Notes under the pieces: generated by a model
The model's input: the letters and a program-made list of their open reading frames with translations, nothing else
Database searches by the model: none
Told to the model about the DNA's origin: nothing
Program-made: the position numbers and the translations under genes
Shown here: positions 5,414 to 7,672 of the stretch, piece after piece
Layout of the letters: each line of letters opens with the position of its first letter
How positions within the stretch are numbered: the stretch's first letter is position 1
Origin: CAYWBI01 sp964456445
GTDB taxonomy: Bacteria; Calditrichota; Calditrichia; Calditrichales; J004
Direction: 5' to 3'
NCBI GenBank assembly: GCA_964456445.1
Contig: CAYWBI010000176.1
Coordinates: 1-7,672 of the forward strand
Length of the DNA stretch: 7,672 nucleotides

Positions 5414-6559
5414 TTATTCGAGAACCGTTTTACCGTACATAATAAGATCGCTGTTTCCTGAGCCACCATCATATAACGTTCTATAGTCATATCCCCACGA
5501 CCAATTATTTTTGTAGCCCTCAATATTATCGGTAACATCCCCGGCATACGGCCTATCTATTACAGACCAGTGCCCTTCCAAATGATCGTCCCAAATTACA
5601 TCTTCTTCCCAAACATCAACATTAACAACATCATTTAAATCAATATAACCCGTTGTTGAATAAATTGCCTTGGGAAGCCATGAAAAATCATTCTCATGGT
5701 ACCATCGTACATTATTTACATCAGGAAAATCGGTTCTTGTTGTAACTCCTTTATAAAAAGTTTTTACATAAATTTCCGGATTTCCGTCAAACCATCCTTC
5801 ACTCGTATCCATAAGCCTAAAATCATTTATATATACTTTATCTTTATAAACGGGGTTATTATTACCACCGCCTGTACCGCCACTACCACCACTACCACCA
5901 CTACCACCACAACCGGAACATTGCTGTGCATAAATTACATTTCCATTTAAATCGGTCCGTTCATTAATGCCTACAACAATAATAGGCATGGATGGTTTTT
6001 CCTTAGCATCAAGCCAATGAATCTTACCAGTAGCGTCATAGGCCTTTACTCGTTCAATGTCCCGATCATCTTTATCATATATGCGGAATGCTACAAGAGG
6101 AATAAATGTCTTATAATCCCATTGCATATAATTTACTGGAACCGCAATCTGTAGTTTTGGAATTTGTGAGAGAAGCTCTGTGAAATAAACTTTATCCATG
6201 CCGATTTTACTGGCACTATTTTTCAATTTGCTCATAAATATATTATTATCTTTTAGTTTTTTATAAAGTACATCATAATCGCCATCAAATTTTTTACCAA
6301 CTGATTTATATATAATATCCCTTATTTTAGAATTAGTCAAAGTACGTGTCAAGACATTAGCCAAAATATCAAGTGAATTTTGTATATTATTAAGATCATC
6401 ATTATTCAACTTTGAAAATTTTGTTTCTTCATTTTTATTATTTTTTAAGCTTTTAATATCTGGATTGGTGGATATACCGTTTTGACACGCATAAAATAAC
6501 ATAAAGCTAAATACAGACATTAAAAATAAAGCTATGTAACGTTTAGAGGATTTATTCAT
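5414..6559 (-). CDS. Lipoprotein of unknown function with two domains joined by a Gly/Ser hinge
   Basis: 381 residues. A basic, hydrophobic N-terminus ends LFYAC, so Cys25 is the likely lipidated residue, although Phe at -3 makes the lipobox non-canonical. Residues 26-60 are Asn/Lys-rich and probably disordered. Residues 60-130 look helical (LDILANVLTRTL, KFDGDYDVLYKKLKDNN). Residues 138-205 look like beta strands (IAVPVNYMQWDY, IHWLDAKEKP, PIIVVGINERTD). A glycine/serine hinge at 214-232 starts with CSGC. The C-terminal domain (240-381) contains DTSEGWFDGNPEIYV and the acidic VDVWEEDVIWDDHLEGHW, which could bind calcium. The layout faintly recalls DUF3103-type lipoproteins; I am not sure and assign no function. 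Start: ATG with GGAG five bases upstream. Base composition is far more AT-rich than the M16 and receptor genes, especially over 6180-6480, hinting at separate origin. It precedes the receptor operon with a terminator between. Confidence 0.85.
   Translation of the reverse strand: MNKSSKRYIALFLMSVFSFMLFYACQNGISTNPDIKSLKNNKNEETKFSKLNNDDLNNIQNSLDILANVLTRTLTNSKIRDIIYKSVGKKFDGDYDVLYKKLKDNNIFMSKLKNSASKIGMDKVYFTELLSQIPKLQIAVPVNYMQWDYKTFIPLVAFRIYDKDDRDIERVKAYDATGKIHWLDAKEKPSMPIIVVGINERTDLNGNVIYAQQCSGCGGSGGSGGSGGTGGGNNNPVYKDKVYINDFRLMDTSEGWFDGNPEIYVKTFYKGVTTRTDFPDVNNVRWYHENDFSWLPKAIYSTTGYIDLNDVVNVDVWEEDVIWDDHLEGHWSVIDRPYAGDVTDNIEGYKNNWSWGYDYRTLYDGGSGNSDLIMYGKTVLE
5881..5907. repeat. 9-base tandem repeat inside the lipoprotein hinge
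   Basis: Three perfect tandem copies of CACTACCAC lie on the plus strand, with degenerate CAC/CGC triplets on both sides. On the minus strand they encode Gly-Gly-Ser units of the hinge. Since the unit is a multiple of three, slippage would change hinge length without a frameshift. Confidence 0.85.
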
Positions 6560-6564
6560 GATAT

Positions 6565-6568
6565 CTCC
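6565..6568 (-). promoter_or_regulatory. Ribosome-binding site of the 381-residue lipoprotein
   Basis: GGAG (in the context ACGGAGATATCATG) lies five bases before the ATG at 6559. This supports that start, along with the signal peptide that directly follows it. Confidence 0.65.
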
Positions 6569-6587
6569 GTTTTTAAAATTTATATTG

Positions 6588-6593
6588 ATTATA
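6588..6593 (-). promoter_or_regulatory. Candidate -10 box for the 381-residue lipoprotein
   Basis: A perfect TATAAT occurs on the minus strand 28 bases before the start codon, just downstream of the preceding terminator. No TTGACA-like -35 or Bacteroidota TTTG/TAnnTTTG pair is found at the right spacing (the -35 position reads CCTTTT). The region is very AT-rich, so chance is possible. The terminator upstream implies that some promoter must lie in this 50-base gap. Confidence 0.35.
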
Positions 6594-6610
6594 CAAAATT
6601 GTGATCATAT

Positions 6611-6636
6611 AAAAGGCCTCAATTTGAATGAGGCCT
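6611..6636 (-). terminator. Intrinsic terminator of the T9SS substrate gene
   Basis: AGGCCTCA (6614-6621) pairs perfectly with TGAGGCCT (6629-6636) across a 7-base loop, and on the minus strand the stem runs into TTTTATAT. It lies about 60 bases beyond the stop codon at 6695. Clean stem, loop and T run make this the most typical minus-strand terminator here, isolating the T9SS gene from the lipoprotein gene. Confidence 0.8.
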
Positions 6637-6694
6637 ATAATTACTGTCTTCCACGGGCCGATCGGTCAAATCTCTCAATGGAATTCATGCTTTA

Positions 6695-7672
6695 CTATTT
6701 TGTGTAAAGCATTTTTTTTAACAAGCGCTTATCTCCCGCCTTTAGTTCATACACGTATATACCAGTTGCAACTTTTGCACCAGCATCATTTGTACCGTTC
6801 CATTTTACCTTATGATAACCTTTGGACATAAAGCCATTTAATATTGTTGCCACCAATTGACCGCTGGATGAATAAATACGTAACTTTACCAAGCTGTTCG
6901 ATGACAAGCCAAAATTTATGGTTGTGGATGGGTTAAATGGATTGGGATAGTTGGAATACAATGTTAATGCGTCTGGAATAACCTTTTCGTGACCTATTGC
7001 ATATTTACCATTTTCAGAAGCAGGGGCATTTGCTCCCGATACAATAACAGAATGTTCATTCGTTGCTGTTGCGCCCTGGGAATCCGTCACTTCACATTTA
7101 AGGGTAAAATCCCAATTATGTCCACGGTGAATTGTTTTGTGCCCACGTTCGGAAGTAATCTCAAGCCAGGTGCCTGGATTTGGCGCATACACTACCGGGT
7201 CTTTCAGATGCCCGTATGGAACGATTATCCCGTTATCGTTCCTTTCCCACCAGCGATAATCGGTATAAGTACCAGATCCATGTGATGGATTAGCGGTAAA
7301 TGTGCCTTGAGCGCCAGAAGACAATAACGATGGGCCGGAAATAGAAACAGATAATGGTTGCATTCCATAAAAAGCTGATAATTCATTTGAATTAAGCCCT
7401 TCTCCAATTGAATTAACCCCTGCTATTGAATATTTATAAGTAAGACCATTCACTAAAGACGTATCATCATCTATATAATAAAAATGGGTATCCCATGCAG
7501 AAGAAATAGCTATTTTATTTTTATTTGTCATAGTTTCTGTAGCCAAGCATCTGTAAATTTGAAAATAGTTAGAAGAAGGTCCATTCGATTCATCCCATTC
7601 TAATTTTATACCACCTTTACTTAGGTCATAAATGGCAGATATAAGATTAGGAGGATTGGGAACTCCACTTGG
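6695..7672 (-). CDS. Type IX secretion substrate with FN3 and Ig-like domains, C-terminal part (5' end outside window)
   Basis: The frame is open to the window edge, so the 325 visible residues are the C-terminus of a larger protein. Residues about 4-102 are a fibronectin type III domain (PNPPNLISA, IKLEWDES, then YKYSIAGVNSIGEG). Residues about 108-212 look Ig/PKD-like (LSVSISGPSLLSSG, TDYRWWERND, FTLKCEVTDSQGATAT). Residues 238-325 are the sorting tail: YPNPFNPSTTI at 242-252, a FlgD-Ig-like beta fold (VKLRIYSSSGQLV, KVKWNGTNDAGAKVATGIYVYEL) and a basic end KKMLYTK. Known for the family: this tail sends proteins through the T9SS, after which it is removed or used to anchor them at the surface. 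Any enzymatic domain must lie upstream, beyond the window, so the function is unknown. Internal TTG and ATG codons near 7546-7529 are not starts, because the FN3 domain extends through them to the edge. A terminator follows at 6611-6636. Confidence 0.92.
   Translation of the reverse strand, partial: PSGVPNPPNLISAIYDLSKGGIKLEWDESNGPSSNYFQIYRCLATETMTNKNKIAISSAWDTHFYYIDDDTSLVNGLTYKYSIAGVNSIGEGLNSNELSAFYGMQPLSVSISGPSLLSSGAQGTFTANPSHGSGTYTDYRWWERNDNGIIVPYGHLKDPVVYAPNPGTWLEITSERGHKTIHRGHNWDFTLKCEVTDSQGATATNEHSVIVSGANAPASENGKYAIGHEKVIPDALTLYSNYPNPFNPSTTINFGLSSNSLVKLRIYSSSGQLVATILNGFMSKGYHKVKWNGTNDAGAKVATGIYVYELKAGDKRLLKKMLYTK

Noticed and set aside
5863..5913. Possible CRISPR-like or satellite array
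   Set aside because: The units are 9 bases without spacers and encode a protein hinge in frame; it is a coding microsatellite.
5696..5950. A plus-strand frame with a polythreonine run
   Set aside because: The Thr run is only the antisense reading of the Gly/Ser hinge repeat in the minus-strand lipoprotein.

Overview
The window is chromosomal-type DNA from a Gram-negative bacterium of the FCB superphylum (Bacteroidota, Ignavibacteria, Calditrichota or a related lineage). Three things support this. A minus-strand protein ends in a type IX secretion (T9SS) sorting tail with the YPNPFNPSTTI signature, which is especially common in Ignavibacteria, Calditrichota and neighbouring candidate phyla. 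A TonB-dependent receptor with an N-terminal carboxypeptidase-regulatory-like domain is followed directly by a DUF4249-type lipoprotein, a classic FCB pairing. A lipoprotein and an M16 peptidase of FCB style complete the picture. I cannot name the species.

Layout from left to right. Positions 1-1647 (+) hold the C-terminal 548 residues of a two-module M16 peptidase, ending before a strong GC-rich hairpin. Positions 1648-2325 are a long convergent intergenic zone with no intact gene. It contains two terminator-like hairpins, an imperfect 70-base direct repeat whose right copy includes the last codons of the DUF4249 gene, a degenerate dispersed GCAAT/ATTGC-type repeat, and a short fossil reading frame. 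Everything to the right is on the minus strand: the DUF4249-like lipoprotein (2326-3093), the TonB-dependent receptor (3107-5368), an AT-rich lipoprotein of unknown function with a Gly/Ser hinge (5414-6559), and the C-terminal 325 residues of a T9SS-secreted FN3/Ig-like protein (6695-7672, running off the edge).

How the genes relate. In transcription order the minus-strand genes run: T9SS substrate, terminator, own promoter candidate, 381-residue lipoprotein, weaker terminator, receptor, DUF4249 lipoprotein. The receptor and DUF4249 gene lie 13 bases apart and almost certainly form one unit that imports an unknown substrate across the outer membrane. The 381-residue lipoprotein may feed into that unit by read-through or be independent. 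All complete products are predicted to lie in or beyond the inner membrane, so the window is a cell-envelope/secretome block.

I see no CRISPR array, tRNA, rRNA, intact insertion sequence or phage gene. Nothing here clearly forms a new multi-gene system. The points most worth a second look are the decayed, duplicated 3' end in the convergent intergenic region, the receptor's apparent first ATG lying in a terminator loop, and the compositionally deviant lipoprotein.
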